Of a DNA stretch of 64,000 nucleotides, positions 37,348-45,952 are shown piece after piece. Numbering within the stretch: the stretch's first letter is position 1; each line of letters starts with the position of its first letter. Below the pieces are notes generated by a model. The model made no database searches and was not told the origin of the DNA. It was given only the letters and a program-made list of their open reading frames with translations. The stretch is taken from the NCBI GenBank assembly GCA_012960505.1, contig DUBC01000016.1:1-64000 (forward strand), read 5' to 3'. The position numbers and the translations under genes were made by a program. This stretch comes from Verrucomicrobiales bacterium (GTDB lineage: Bacteria; Verrucomicrobiota; Verrucomicrobiia; Verrucomicrobiales; DEV007).

Positions 37348-38057
37348 TAGTGTGGCTGAATCCAATTAGCGCCGAGCTGATCTTCATTGTGGATTTGTAT
37401 GAAAATATTTGTAATAAATTCAGATATGAGCTGATCAGTTTCTTCGATGCTGTGCTCTGCAAAAGGGTGAGCGTTTTTATCCTCTATTATAGGGCTTGTG
37501 ATATTGACAAATGCCCACCTCTGATTGGTTCCTGTAGCGAGTCTGTCGAATATATCGGTGAAGGTTCTACTGTAGTGGCTCGCAGTAATTTTTTTTGCGC
37601 CAGTGAACCAGTAATAAGATATCTGCTTTCCACCAGTCCTGAGATGCTTTGAAAGCAGGCGCTTAGTGGGGAGATTAAACTTTCCGTTAATTGGTATTGA
37701 TATTTCTTCCGAAGACAGGATTTCAAAGCCTTGTGCAGCGAGGCAGCGTTCGGGACGATGTATACTATTATTCATATCATCACCTGATAAAACAACGAAA
37801 GCGCTGGCGATGTCTATTTTGTCCTCTGTTCCTGGGGTCCGTCTTTTATATTGTGACTGTGCATAATTGGTGTCCTCGGCTAACGCATTAATTACTACTT
37901 CACTAGCTTCCATAGATTCACCGAACCATTCTTTAACAGTATCAGGGAGAATCATTATGATTGCTGATTCTCTAATCTTATAGCCTCTCGGAAGCAGATA
38001 GATACTTCCAAGACCGATCCCGAGCAATGCTTGACAAATTATGAGTTTACGAATCAT
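37347..38057 (-). CDS. Exosortase-associated EpsI-like protein (DUF3485)
   Basis: The 236-residue product starts with one membrane segment or signal peptide (LIICQALLGIGLGSIYLLP) followed by a periplasmic domain. The hallmark is HRPERCLAAQGFEILSSE at about residues 108-125, matching the HxPxxCLxxxGW pattern of EpsI/DUF3485, and YYWFTGAKKITASHYSR. In other systems this domain either follows the exosortase gene or is fused to it and is needed for export of the polymer or proteins. It begins 12 nt after the exosortase stop. The exact biochemical role is unknown. Confidence 0.85.
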   Translation of the reverse strand: MIRKLIICQALLGIGLGSIYLLPRGYKIRESAIIMILPDTVKEWFGESMEASEVVINALAEDTNYAQSQYKRRTPGTEDKIDIASAFVVLSGDDMNNSIHRPERCLAAQGFEILSSEEISIPINGKFNLPTKRLLSKHLRTGGKQISYYWFTGAKKITASHYSRTFTDIFDRLATGTNQRWAFVNITSPIIEDKNAHPFAEHSIEETDQLISEFITNIFIQIHNEDQLGANWIQPH

Positions 38058-38069
38058 CAGAATTTATTG

Positions 38070-39065
38070 TTAATCGGCACCATTCTTTGAGTTTACTTCG
38101 CTAACAACATTTGTCGTAACGGTTACGCTTTTCTTTTTCCATCCTGAATTAATCAAGAATCCGACCAGCATCAGACCCAAAAGACCGAGAGGAAAAAAGA
38201 TAAATCCGGAAAAATTATGGTATGTTTGTGATGCAAATTCAGCGTCCCAGAATTCAGCTATAAGGACAATGGTTGTTACACGGAAAGAATTTGCCAGAAT
38301 GGCCAGAGGAACTGAAGAAATGATTAAGACGCCAAGCTTCCAAATCTTATTCTGTGTCATGTGCCCGTAAATAGACGCTATGAACACTAGAGCAATTAAT
38401 GATCTTACCCCGGAACAACCTTCAGCAATTTTTAATGCGTCCCAGCTCCCATCGACAGATTGTATTTCCGTGCCCCCAGCAACGACATCAGCTCCAAATA
38501 TTGTTGAGATATGATAAGCGATCTTGGTGGCAATAATTTGCAATCCATTTGTGGCCTGAATGAGTCCTGGTAAAGGAATGGCAAAGTAAAGAAGCGCTAA
38601 TGGAAAAATGAAGTGTTTTGCCGTTTTTTTGCCCCATACAAATACGAGGAATCCGTAAATAATAAATGGAATTGATCCTGCAGCTATACGCGCTTGGATG
38701 GTCCTGACTGATACAATATAGAATAATATGCCTAATAACAGAAATGCTAGGCCCCACCATTGACTCGAAACGCTTGAGGACAGAATTTTTTTCCTGGATC
38801 GGAAAATAAGGAATATAATAACAAATGGAACAAATCGACCATGCCCATAGTCATATTCTTCTTTTCCGCAAATGGCCCACATCCACTCAATGACTGACTG
38901 TTCTCGAAAATTGCCGAAAATAGGTATGATCCAATAGAAATAAACAAAAGTTGCTGTGATTGAGACCAGAAACAGGGATCCGATTAGATTTTGCCGGCAC
39001 CAGAGCCAAGGGTTTTGGTTCTGAGCCTTCAATGTATCCATATTAGTTTCTGGATTCGGAGTCAT
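38070..39065 (-). CDS. Exosortase/archaeosortase family transpeptidase
   Basis: The 331-residue product has about eight membrane segments. The catalytic set is visible: Cys217 in EGCSGVRSL, Arg262 in ANSFRVTTI, and His283 in TYHNFSGFIFFPLG. The WNALKIAEGCSG-like opening of the core is also present (SWDALKIAEGCSG). Exosortases recognise short C-terminal tripartite tails (PEP-CTERM and relatives) and are typically encoded next to exopolysaccharide genes, as here. It is the first gene of exosortase-EpsI-FkbM. I found no protein in this window with a convincing sorting tail. Confidence 0.92.
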   Translation of the reverse strand: MTPNPETNMDTLKAQNQNPWLWCRQNLIGSLFLVSITATFVYFYWIIPIFGNFREQSVIEWMWAICGKEEYDYGHGRFVPFVIIFLIFRSRKKILSSSVSSQWWGLAFLLLGILFYIVSVRTIQARIAAGSIPFIIYGFLVFVWGKKTAKHFIFPLALLYFAIPLPGLIQATNGLQIIATKIAYHISTIFGADVVAGGTEIQSVDGSWDALKIAEGCSGVRSLIALVFIASIYGHMTQNKIWKLGVLIISSVPLAILANSFRVTTIVLIAEFWDAEFASQTYHNFSGFIFFPLGLLGLMLVGFLINSGWKKKSVTVTTNVVSEVNSKNGAD

Positions 39066-39246
39066 ATATTAAGAGTGGATTTGCCGATTTTACTTAGAGC
39101 TTAATTCGAGCAAAAATAATATAGAATTTTAATTATTTTCTTTAATCATGCAAGGATTCCCATCTGATATTAATTAAGAAGTGCCTTCCATTTTATTAGG
39201 TTTTATGTTGCATTGATACTGTAGAACAGGTAATCGCAATCCAGTA

Positions 39247-40176
39247 ATGAAATTAATCTCAGGCACTTCTCATCCAGATCTTTCTAGAAACATTTCCGAA
39301 TATCTTAAGGTTTCCCTTTGTGATGTTACAGTGAAAGCGTTTCCTGATGGTGAGACCTTTGTTAAAATTAACGAAAATATCCGAGGTCAGGATGTTTTTA
39401 TTATTCAACCTACTTGTCCTCCGACTAATTCCAACTTAATGGAATTGTTAATTACGGTGGACGCGGCCAAGAGGGCCAGCGCTAAACGAATCACTGCGGT
39501 CATTCCGTTTTTTGGTTATGCTAGACAGGACAGAAAAGATCAACCAAGAGTTCCTATTACCGCAAAGCTAGTTGCGAATTTACTTGTCGCGGCAGGAGTG
39601 AATAGAGTCTTAACGATGGATTTGCATGCTGGGCAGATCCAAGGATTTTTTGATATTCCGGTTGATCACTTGTACGCGGCTCCGGTCCTAATTGGTTACT
39701 TGAGAGAAAGAGGCATAGAAAATTTAACTGTAGTTTCTCCCGACGTTGGCGGATTAAAGATGTCAGATGCATACGCTCAAGCTTTGGATGCTCCACTTGC
39801 TATCGTTGGTAAGAGGAGACTCAGTGCTACAGAAGTGGAAGCGATTAACGTTATAGGAGAGGTTGAGGGGCGGGACGTGTTACTAGTTGATGATATGACA
39901 GAAACGGCAGGGACACTATGCGCGGCAGCTGAACTGCTCGCGAAGCATGGTGCAGGAAAAATTTATGCAGGTGTTTCGCATGGGGTTTTAGGAGAAATTG
40001 GCAATCAGCGTCTCATAGATTCGAATATTGAGGAATTAATTACCACGGATAGCACCCCTATGGCGAAGGGCGAAAAAGTCACAGTTCTTAGTATAGCAGC
40101 ATTATTAGGTGAAGGTATACGCAGAATCGAAAACGATGAATCGGTGACATCTCTTTTTGACATAGTCAATAAGTAG
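39247..40176 (+). CDS. prs: Ribose-phosphate pyrophosphokinase
   Basis: The 309-residue product has the usual length. It makes PRPP from ribose-5-phosphate and ATP in the cytosol for nucleotide, His and Trp synthesis. Motifs are GTSHPDLSRNISEYL, FPDGETFVKINENIRGQDVFIIQPTCPPTNSNLMELLI, RITAVIPFFGYARQDRK, the metal-binding DLHAGQIQGFFDIPVDHL, and the PRPP loop VLLVDDMTETAGTL. It heads a rightward run prs-rplY-pth-rpsF-ssb, an order often seen for prs, rplY and pth. Confidence 0.97.
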   Translation: MKLISGTSHPDLSRNISEYLKVSLCDVTVKAFPDGETFVKINENIRGQDVFIIQPTCPPTNSNLMELLITVDAAKRASAKRITAVIPFFGYARQDRKDQPRVPITAKLVANLLVAAGVNRVLTMDLHAGQIQGFFDIPVDHLYAAPVLIGYLRERGIENLTVVSPDVGGLKMSDAYAQALDAPLAIVGKRRLSATEVEAINVIGEVEGRDVLLVDDMTETAGTLCAAAELLAKHGAGKIYAGVSHGVLGEIGNQRLIDSNIEELITTDSTPMAKGEKVTVLSIAALLGEGIRRIENDESVTSLFDIVNK

Positions 40177-40242
40177 GCATAACATTTGCGCCCCTCTAAA
40201 ATGGGCGAATCTAATTAGCAATCATCAAAAAAACAACGAGTT

Positions 40243-40932
40243 ATGTCGGATCAAGTTAATCTTAAGGCTGAAAAAAGAGATGGTATGGGTAGTGCTGCCG
40301 TCGGTCGGTTGCGACGTGGCGGTAAGATCCCAGGTGTCGTTTATGGATCTACACAGGACAGTTATGCGGTCCAGATTGATGCAAATACAATCAAGGAAAT
40401 ACTCAGGAATAGCGCTAGTCAGCAGATACTGGTTAATTTGCAGATCGAAGGTGCCAAAGAAACCAACAAGCTTGCTCTGATCCAAGACATTCAGCAACAC
40501 TCCATATCAGGTGATATTTTGCATGTTGATTTTAATGCGGTGAAAGAAGACAGCGAGATTCACGCTAGGGTTCCAATTGAATTGACTGGTGATCCTATAG
40601 GAATAAAGCAAGGAGGAATATTAGACACTCTATTGCATGATATCGAGGTGCATTGTTTGCCAAAGGACTTGCCCGCTGTACTTCAGTTTGATGTATCTGA
40701 ATTAGATATTGGTGATAGCTTAAACATTGCTTCCGTTGAATTTCCTGAAGGAGTCTCGACTTCCTTGGATGGGGAAGTTTTAATTGCGATCGTTAATGAG
40801 ACGCGCGCTGCTCTGTCAGAGGGTGAGGATGAGGAAGGTGAAGGTGAAGGTGAAGGTGAAGGTGAAGGTGAAGGTGAAGGTGAAGGTGAGGATAAAGAGG
40901 GAGGAAGTGATGATGGGAAAGAGTCAAGTTGA
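40243..40932 (+). CDS. rplY: Ribosomal protein L25 (CTC type) with Glu-Gly repeat tail
   Basis: The 229-residue product binds 5S rRNA in the large subunit. The N-terminal L25 domain is seen in LKAEKRDGMGSAAVGRLRRGGKIPGVVYG, and the CTC (TL5) domain in HARVPIELTGDPIGIKQGGILDTLLHDIEVHCLPKDLPAVLQFDVS. The C-terminal tail from about residue 185 is acidic with a run of EG dipeptides coded by a hexanucleotide repeat at 40834-40887. Acidic tails are common in L25, but the perfect DNA repeat is unusual. Confidence 0.95.
   Translation: MSDQVNLKAEKRDGMGSAAVGRLRRGGKIPGVVYGSTQDSYAVQIDANTIKEILRNSASQQILVNLQIEGAKETNKLALIQDIQQHSISGDILHVDFNAVKEDSEIHARVPIELTGDPIGIKQGGILDTLLHDIEVHCLPKDLPAVLQFDVSELDIGDSLNIASVEFPEGVSTSLDGEVLIAIVNETRAALSEGEDEEGEGEGEGEGEGEGEGEGEDKEGGSDDGKESS
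40834..40887 (+). repeat. (GAAGGT)9 in-frame microsatellite in rplY
   Basis: There are nine perfect copies of GAAGGT, 54 nt in all, coding (Glu-Gly)9. Gain or loss of one unit would add or remove two residues and keep the frame. Confidence 0.95.
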
Positions 40933-40951
40933 TAATTTAAGTTAAAAAACC

Positions 40952-41605
40952 ATGAATGAGGGTGCTGAATTTCGTCCGCCCCGACTCATTGTAGGGCTAG
41001 GTAATCCTGGCCGTAAATATGTTGAGACTCGACATAACGTTGGCTTTATGATCATTGATCAGATGGCAACTGAGAGTGCCTTGCAGTTTGCTGATGAAAA
41101 GAGATGGAAGTCTCAAATAGCTAAGGATTCTGATAGGTTCCTATTAAAGCCACAGACGTATATGAATGATAGTGGTCTTGCCGTTGGCAAAGTATCTTCA
41201 TTTTATAAGATTGAGGCAGATCAAATCTTAATAATATATGATGATCTTGATTTAGATTTAGGTCAGTTGAGGATTCGTGGTCAGGGTTCTGCGGGTGGGC
41301 ATAATGGGGTCCGATCTATTATTTCGCACCTAGGAACTCAGAATTTCCCACGTTTGAGGGTTGGAATTGGACGTAAGGAAGAAGAATCAAGCAATCACGT
41401 GCTTGGAAAATTTTCCACTGAAGAGAGATCAATACTTGAAAAATCCATAAAAGAAGCGGTATTAGCAGTTACCTTGATATCTGATCAGGGGATATCTGCC
41501 GCTATGACCCGATTTAATGCTTCTGGAGAAGCGAGAAAAAGAAAGTCTAGAGAACCAGAATCCAGTACAGAATCAAAAGGTAAGGCTGAATCCTCGGCCG
41601 AATAA
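40952..41605 (+). CDS. pth: Peptidyl-tRNA hydrolase
   Basis: The 217-residue product recycles peptidyl-tRNA by cleaving the ester link. Motifs are RLIVGLGNPGRKYVETRHNVGF with catalytic His28, FLLKPQTYMNDSGLAV, and IIYDDLDLDLGQLRIRGQGSAGGHNGVRSI. The last ~25 residues (ARKRKSREPESSTESKGK) form a charged Ser/Lys/Glu tail beyond the usual ~190-residue core. It lies 19 nt after rplY. Confidence 0.96.
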   Translation: MNEGAEFRPPRLIVGLGNPGRKYVETRHNVGFMIIDQMATESALQFADEKRWKSQIAKDSDRFLLKPQTYMNDSGLAVGKVSSFYKIEADQILIIYDDLDLDLGQLRIRGQGSAGGHNGVRSIISHLGTQNFPRLRVGIGRKEEESSNHVLGKFSTEERSILEKSIKEAVLAVTLISDQGISAAMTRFNASGEARKRKSREPESSTESKGKAESSAE

Positions 41606-41623
41606 AAAAAGAAAACGGAATAA

Positions 41624-41908
41624 ATGAAGAAAAACTACGAAGGTGTAATTGTGCTTGATACTACTGGTAGGGAAGCTGATGTAGATGAACTGGTCCAAGA
41701 AATTGGTCGTGAAATTGAATCGGAAGGTGGGTCCCTTGAGCAGATAGAACAAATCGGGCCCAAGGAATTTGCTTATAATGCACGCAAGTTGGCTGGTGGC
41801 CACTACGTGAACTATCAATTTGCAGCCGAGCCTGATGTTATTGATAAACTGAAGACACGCCTGAAGCTTAATTCTGCAGTTCATTTGCAGTATTATCAGG
41901 TTTGTTAG
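41624..41908 (+). CDS. rpsF: Ribosomal protein S6
   Basis: The 94-residue product has the S6 ferredoxin-like fold pattern: MKKNYEGVIVLDTTGREADVDELVQEIGREIESEGG, then GPKEFAYNARKLAGGHYVNYQFAAEPDVIDKLKTRLKLNSAVHLQY. It binds 16S rRNA with S18. The gene starts 18 nt after pth and is followed by ssb; rpsR, which often follows, is not here. Confidence 0.95.
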   Translation: MKKNYEGVIVLDTTGREADVDELVQEIGREIESEGGSLEQIEQIGPKEFAYNARKLAGGHYVNYQFAAEPDVIDKLKTRLKLNSAVHLQYYQVC

Positions 41909-41949
41909 CAGCGACTATTATCTAGGTTAGCTAAGCTTTTAAAGCCATG

Positions 41950-41972
41950 CGCATTACGCTGACTGTAATGCG
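41950..41972 (+). promoter_or_regulatory. Perfect 8-bp hairpin between rpsF and ssb
   Basis: CGCATTAC and GTAATGCG pair perfectly around a 7-nt loop. No T-tract follows directly (AACTTCATTTT), so it is a weak terminator or an RNA regulatory element in the 124-nt gap. Confidence 0.35.
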
Positions 41973-42032
41973 AACTTCATTTTATCCAGAAAAGAGTTTT
42001 CCTTATTCATATTTTCATATATTGAAAATACT

Positions 42033-42503
42033 ATGGCATCGGTAAATAAAGTTATTCTTATTGGGAATTGTACTCGTGATCCGGAGGTTCGTTATACTCC
42101 AAAGGGCACAGCGGTAGCAGATATTGGTATGGCTATGAATCGTTACTTTTCATCTGATGGTGGAGAGAAGCGCGAAGAGACAACATTTGTTGATGTGACT
42201 CTTTGGGGCAGGCAGGCTGAGGTAGCTGGTGAATATCTTAAGAAAGGTCGTCCCGTCTACATTGAGGGGAGATTACAAATGGACAGTTGGGATGATAAGA
42301 ATACTGGCCAGAAGCGAACCAAGTTAAAAATTGTTGGTGAGCAAATGCAATTGCTTGGTAGCCGCGATGGTGGCGGTGGTGGATCCAGTCCTCAGCAACG
42401 CGAAGAAAATCCTCAGTCCAATCAAAGTGCTCCTCAGAGTTCTGGAGGAAATGATGGGGCCCAATTTGAAACTGATTCCGATGATGACGATATTCCCTTT
42501 TAA
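42033..42503 (+). CDS. ssb: Single-stranded DNA-binding protein
   Basis: The 156-residue product has an N-terminal OB fold (ASVNKVILIGNCTRDPEVRYTPKGTAVADIGMAMNR, TTFVDVTLWGRQAEVAGEYLKKGRPVYIEGRLQ), a Gly/Gln/Ser-rich linker (about 115-145), and the acidic interaction tip DDDDIPF at the C-terminus. It protects single-stranded DNA and recruits repair and replication partners. It lies 124 nt downstream of rpsF and faces xseA. Confidence 0.97.
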   Translation: MASVNKVILIGNCTRDPEVRYTPKGTAVADIGMAMNRYFSSDGGEKREETTFVDVTLWGRQAEVAGEYLKKGRPVYIEGRLQMDSWDDKNTGQKRTKLKIVGEQMQLLGSRDGGGGGSSPQQREENPQSNQSAPQSSGGNDGAQFETDSDDDDIPF

Positions 42504-42557
42504 GGGATAGAGTCCAATAATGTTGGATACAGATTCGTTGCTGATTCAGGCTATTTT

Positions 42558-43946
42558 TTAATCGACGGTAGTATTAATGATACCGTCTGAGACTCGAGTT
42601 TCTAACTTGTCTCCTGAATTTACGTTTTTGGTCGATGTGATTAATTTCCCATCCTTGCCCTGAGTTAGGGAAAATCCTCGATCCAGTACGGAGTCCGGAC
42701 CAAGAGCCTTAATGGCAACGGCAGCTTTTTCACAGCGTTCATTTGATCGGTTAATGAGGCTCTGAGCTGCGTTCTGTAGTCTATTATCGAGAATTTTAAA
42801 CTGGCCCAGGACAGTTTCTAGCTGCTTTGCTGGGTGACACATACTGATCCGGTTCCCCAAATCACTTATCGAATCTTTCTTTTCCCTGAGAGAATCAACG
42901 AAAGCTGATTTGAGGGAGTCCATCTGCAGGTCAATGCTCTGATCTAGATCCGCAAGCTTGCGCTGGGGCTCATTAATTAGAGTATTGGTACTCAGATAAT
43001 TTAGTCTTTCTTTCCAACGGTCCAGAGTGTCGCTGACACGGTAAGAGAGCGATTTATTGATACTTTGAAGCTGGTTTCTGATTTCCTGTGCATCGGGCAC
43101 AAGGAGTTCTGCTGCTGCACTTGGAGTCGGCGCACGCATATCAGCGGTGAAGTCAGAAATGGTATAATCAATCTCATGTCCGACGGCAGACACTACAGGT
43201 AAACTTAATGAACTGATTGCCCTTGCTGTTTTTTCTTCGTTAAATGGCCAGAGGTCTTCGAGGCTGCCACCTCCCCGGGTCAGGAGGACCGTGTCGATCT
43301 TAATTGTTCCTTCCTGTGACCAATTTTCAATATTATAAATTGCTTCGGCAATTTCTTTTGAGGCACTGTTTCCCTGAACTAATACAGGGTAGAGGATAAT
43401 CTTCACCCAGGGTGCTCGGCGTTTAAGGACGCTCAGTATGTCTTTGATGGCGGCACCGGTCGGTGAGGTGATGATGCAAATTGTGTTTGGAAATGTTGGA
43501 ATCGGTAATTTCGTTTGGGGGTCGAATAGACCCTCCTCATTGAGTTTAGTTTTGAGGGCTTCGAATTTTGCCTGTAGCGCTCCGAGTCCTTTCAGTTGTG
43601 CTTGGCGCACAATCAGTTGGTAATTGCCCCTGGGCTCATAAACGGTAACGTCTCCAAAGAGTTGTATTTCTTGCCCATCCTCCAGATCCACGTTCAGCTT
43701 GGCTGCGTTCCCACGAAAGAGCACACATGATAATTGTGATCCCTTGTCTTTGAGAGTGAAGTATTGATGGCCTGAGGTCTGTTTCCTGAGGTTACTTATT
43801 TCACCTTCTACCCAGACCTCCCCGACTCGGTATTCGATTATGTTACGAATTTTCCGTGTTAATTGGCTTACGGTCAGGACACTCTTCTCCTGAGATTGCT
43901 TTTCCTCAGCAATTTCATTGGAGTCTGCGAAATCAAAGAGATCCAT
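42558..43946 (-). CDS. xseA: Exodeoxyribonuclease VII large subunit
   Basis: The 462-residue product has an N-terminal OB domain (VSQLTRKIRNIIEYRVGEVWVEGEISNLRKQTSGHQYFTLKDKGSQLSCVLFRG), the catalytic domain (ICIITSPTGAAIKDILSVLKRRAPWVKIILYP, VLLTRGGGSLEDLWPFNEE, SAVGHEIDYTISDFTADMRAPTPSAAAEL), a long coiled coil (about 285-400), and a short C-terminal segment LDRGFSLTQGKDGKLI. It degrades single-stranded DNA together with XseB, which is not encoded nearby. It ends 54 nt from ssb, which converges on it. Confidence 0.96.
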   Translation of the reverse strand: MDLFDFADSNEIAEEKQSQEKSVLTVSQLTRKIRNIIEYRVGEVWVEGEISNLRKQTSGHQYFTLKDKGSQLSCVLFRGNAAKLNVDLEDGQEIQLFGDVTVYEPRGNYQLIVRQAQLKGLGALQAKFEALKTKLNEEGLFDPQTKLPIPTFPNTICIITSPTGAAIKDILSVLKRRAPWVKIILYPVLVQGNSASKEIAEAIYNIENWSQEGTIKIDTVLLTRGGGSLEDLWPFNEEKTARAISSLSLPVVSAVGHEIDYTISDFTADMRAPTPSAAAELLVPDAQEIRNQLQSINKSLSYRVSDTLDRWKERLNYLSTNTLINEPQRKLADLDQSIDLQMDSLKSAFVDSLREKKDSISDLGNRISMCHPAKQLETVLGQFKILDNRLQNAAQSLINRSNERCEKAAVAIKALGPDSVLDRGFSLTQGKDGKLITSTKNVNSGDKLETRVSDGIINTTVD

Positions 43947-43966
43947 AATTGAATATTGATGTTCTT

Positions 43967-44962
43967 TTAAGAGCTAAAGTCCAGTAATACCTTACCGTCA
44001 CGACCCGTTTCCATGGATCGTTTGATGGCAGATTTGATCTGTTCTGGCCTGAATATTGAATCTATGGGTTGGTGTAATTTCTCATGGAGCATCATGTCTG
44101 CCAATTTCCCATAAACTGTTTCCATTACTTGGGGACTTGTGGAATTTAACCATTTACTTAGCCAGAGACCTTGAATTCTGAGATCCTTAAAAATGAGGAA
44201 ACTGTTAGGTATTTTAAGGGGCCGCTTGGCCATTGCGCCATACGTGATATGAGTGCCTCCTTCCGAAAGTAATGACATGATGCGGAGGGCACTATCTCCA
44301 CCAACAGCATTAATTGCTAAACTTACCTGATCCTTTCCGATTATTTCTACTGCTTCATTTTTCCCATCATCATTATCAGTGACCACGAGGTCGGCACCAT
44401 AGTCTATGAGCTCATCTTTTAGGTCCGCTCTCCTTACAAAGTTTATGGTTTTCCAGCCCATTAATTTTGCAATTTCAATGACAGCAATACCTACTCCGGA
44501 ATTAGCTGCATTCTGCACGAGCCATGAATCAGGTTCTTTATATTCTGTCTGATTGAGAAGTAACCAGGCCGTTGCCGGATTCACCTTCAGCATTGCGCTG
44601 AGCTTTGGCGACAATGATTTAGGCACTTTGATTACTTGGTTCGGATGAACTCTTACATAGTCCTGCCAGCAGTCATTTCTATTGATATAAAAGACATAAT
44701 CTCCTTTAGCAAACCCTTCACATGACCCTCCCATATCAACGACTTGCCCGCTCCCTTCATTACCAATAATTGCTGGGAGTTGAGGTAGTTTTCCATACTT
44801 CCCTTCAATCACGTTCAGGTCTGCCGGATTAATTGGCGCGTATTGAGTTCGAATGAGTAACTCTTCAGGATCAGGGCACCTGATCTTTTCCTGACAAAAT
44901 GAGGCCCCTTCTTCGGGAGTCGAAAATTTTGTTACTTTGATTTGCCGATTGATCTCAGACAT
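43967..44962 (-). CDS. Medium-chain reductase, trans-2-enoyl thioester reductase-like
   Basis: The 331-residue product belongs to the MDR superfamily without the catalytic-zinc residues. APINPADLNVIEGKYGKLPQLPAIIGNEGSGQVV closely follows the pattern of mitochondrial MECR/ETR-type enoyl-ACP/CoA reductases, and NAANSGVGIAVIEIAKLMGWKTINFVRR is the NADPH-binding Rossmann turn. It may reduce enoyl thioesters, or quinones as related QOR enzymes do. It lies 20 nt upstream of xseA on the same strand, with no functional link obvious. Confidence 0.75.
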   Translation of the reverse strand: MSEINRQIKVTKFSTPEEGASFCQEKIRCPDPEELLIRTQYAPINPADLNVIEGKYGKLPQLPAIIGNEGSGQVVDMGGSCEGFAKGDYVFYINRNDCWQDYVRVHPNQVIKVPKSLSPKLSAMLKVNPATAWLLLNQTEYKEPDSWLVQNAANSGVGIAVIEIAKLMGWKTINFVRRADLKDELIDYGADLVVTDNDDGKNEAVEIIGKDQVSLAINAVGGDSALRIMSLLSEGGTHITYGAMAKRPLKIPNSFLIFKDLRIQGLWLSKWLNSTSPQVMETVYGKLADMMLHEKLHQPIDSIFRPEQIKSAIKRSMETGRDGKVLLDFSS

Positions 44963-45082
44963 TTTTCTTTCTTAGTGCCAATTCATTAAAAAAAGAAACT
45001 TTAAACAAGAGAATAAATAATTTTTAAATCACTTTATGGTTTTTCTTCTCTTGATTGAGCACCTACGATTGGATTCACATAA

Positions 45083-45952
45083 ATGAAATCTTTTCTTAAT
45101 AAACTCAGTATTTTCATAGTATTCGCTCCCTTTTCTTTGGGCCTTGGTTATGAATTGTCAGAAGATTCAAAGCCTCAGGACGGAATACCTAAGGGCAAAG
45201 TTACCAAACATCAATTCATCGACAGTGAGGTTTATCCTGGCACGGTAAGAGATTATTGGGTTTATGTACCTCACCAATACGACAAGTCAAAGCCTGCCTG
45301 TCTGATGATCTTTCAAGATGGAGCTTGGTATCAAAGCCTTTCCGGGCATACCCGGGTACCAATTGTTTTTGATAATCTAATTCATAAGAAAGAGATACCA
45401 GTCATCATAGGAGTCTTTGTTAATCCTGGTATTATTCCACCACAGAAAGAAGGCGGTAAATCAAGAAAGAACAGGAGCTTGGAGTATGATACGTTAAGTG
45501 ATCAGTATTCTAAGTTCCTTCTGAATGACCTACTCCCGGAGGTGCAAAAAAAATATAATATAACGGAGGACCCCTCGGGCCGGTCCACTTGCGGAATCAG
45601 TTCCGGAGGAATCTGTGCCTGGACCGTGGCATGGGAGCGACCTGACCAGTTTCGGAAAGTGATATCTTTCATAGGTAGTTTTACCAACATAAGGGGAGGC
45701 CATAATTATCCTGCTATTATTCGGAAGACAGAGAAAAAACCGATACGAGTCTTTCTTCAGGAAGGAGACAATGATCTTGATAACCTTCATGGGAACTGGC
45801 CCCTCGCGAACCGTCAAATGGCAGCGGCGCTAAAGTTTTCAGGTTATGATTATAAGTTCGTCATGGGTGATGGTGCACATAACGGCAAGCATGGAGGATC
45901 AATTTTTCCTGACATGCTCAGATGGCTCTGGAGAGATTATCCAAAACACTAA
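45083..45952 (+). CDS. Secreted alpha/beta hydrolase (esterase, enterochelin-esterase-like)
   Basis: The 289-residue product has a signal peptide (MKSFLNKLSIFIVFAPFSLGLG). The esterase core includes YWVYVPHQYDKSKPACLMIFQDGAWY, the nucleophile elbow GISSGG, EGDNDLDN supplying the acid, and GDGAHNGKHGGSIFPDMLRWLWR supplying His. Proteins of this type in the phylum often cleave carbohydrate esters. It is coupled to the SMP-30 gene by a TAATG overlap, so the two probably act on one secreted substrate. Confidence 0.82.
   Translation: MKSFLNKLSIFIVFAPFSLGLGYELSEDSKPQDGIPKGKVTKHQFIDSEVYPGTVRDYWVYVPHQYDKSKPACLMIFQDGAWYQSLSGHTRVPIVFDNLIHKKEIPVIIGVFVNPGIIPPQKEGGKSRKNRSLEYDTLSDQYSKFLLNDLLPEVQKKYNITEDPSGRSTCGISSGGICAWTVAWERPDQFRKVISFIGSFTNIRGGHNYPAIIRKTEKKPIRVFLQEGDNDLDNLHGNWPLANRQMAAALKFSGYDYKFVMGDGAHNGKHGGSIFPDMLRWLWRDYPKH

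Noticed and set aside
40189..40207. CGCCC/GGGCG hairpin between prs and rplY
   Set aside because: The 5-bp stem with a 9-nt loop has no T-tract and no conserved leader motif that I recognise.
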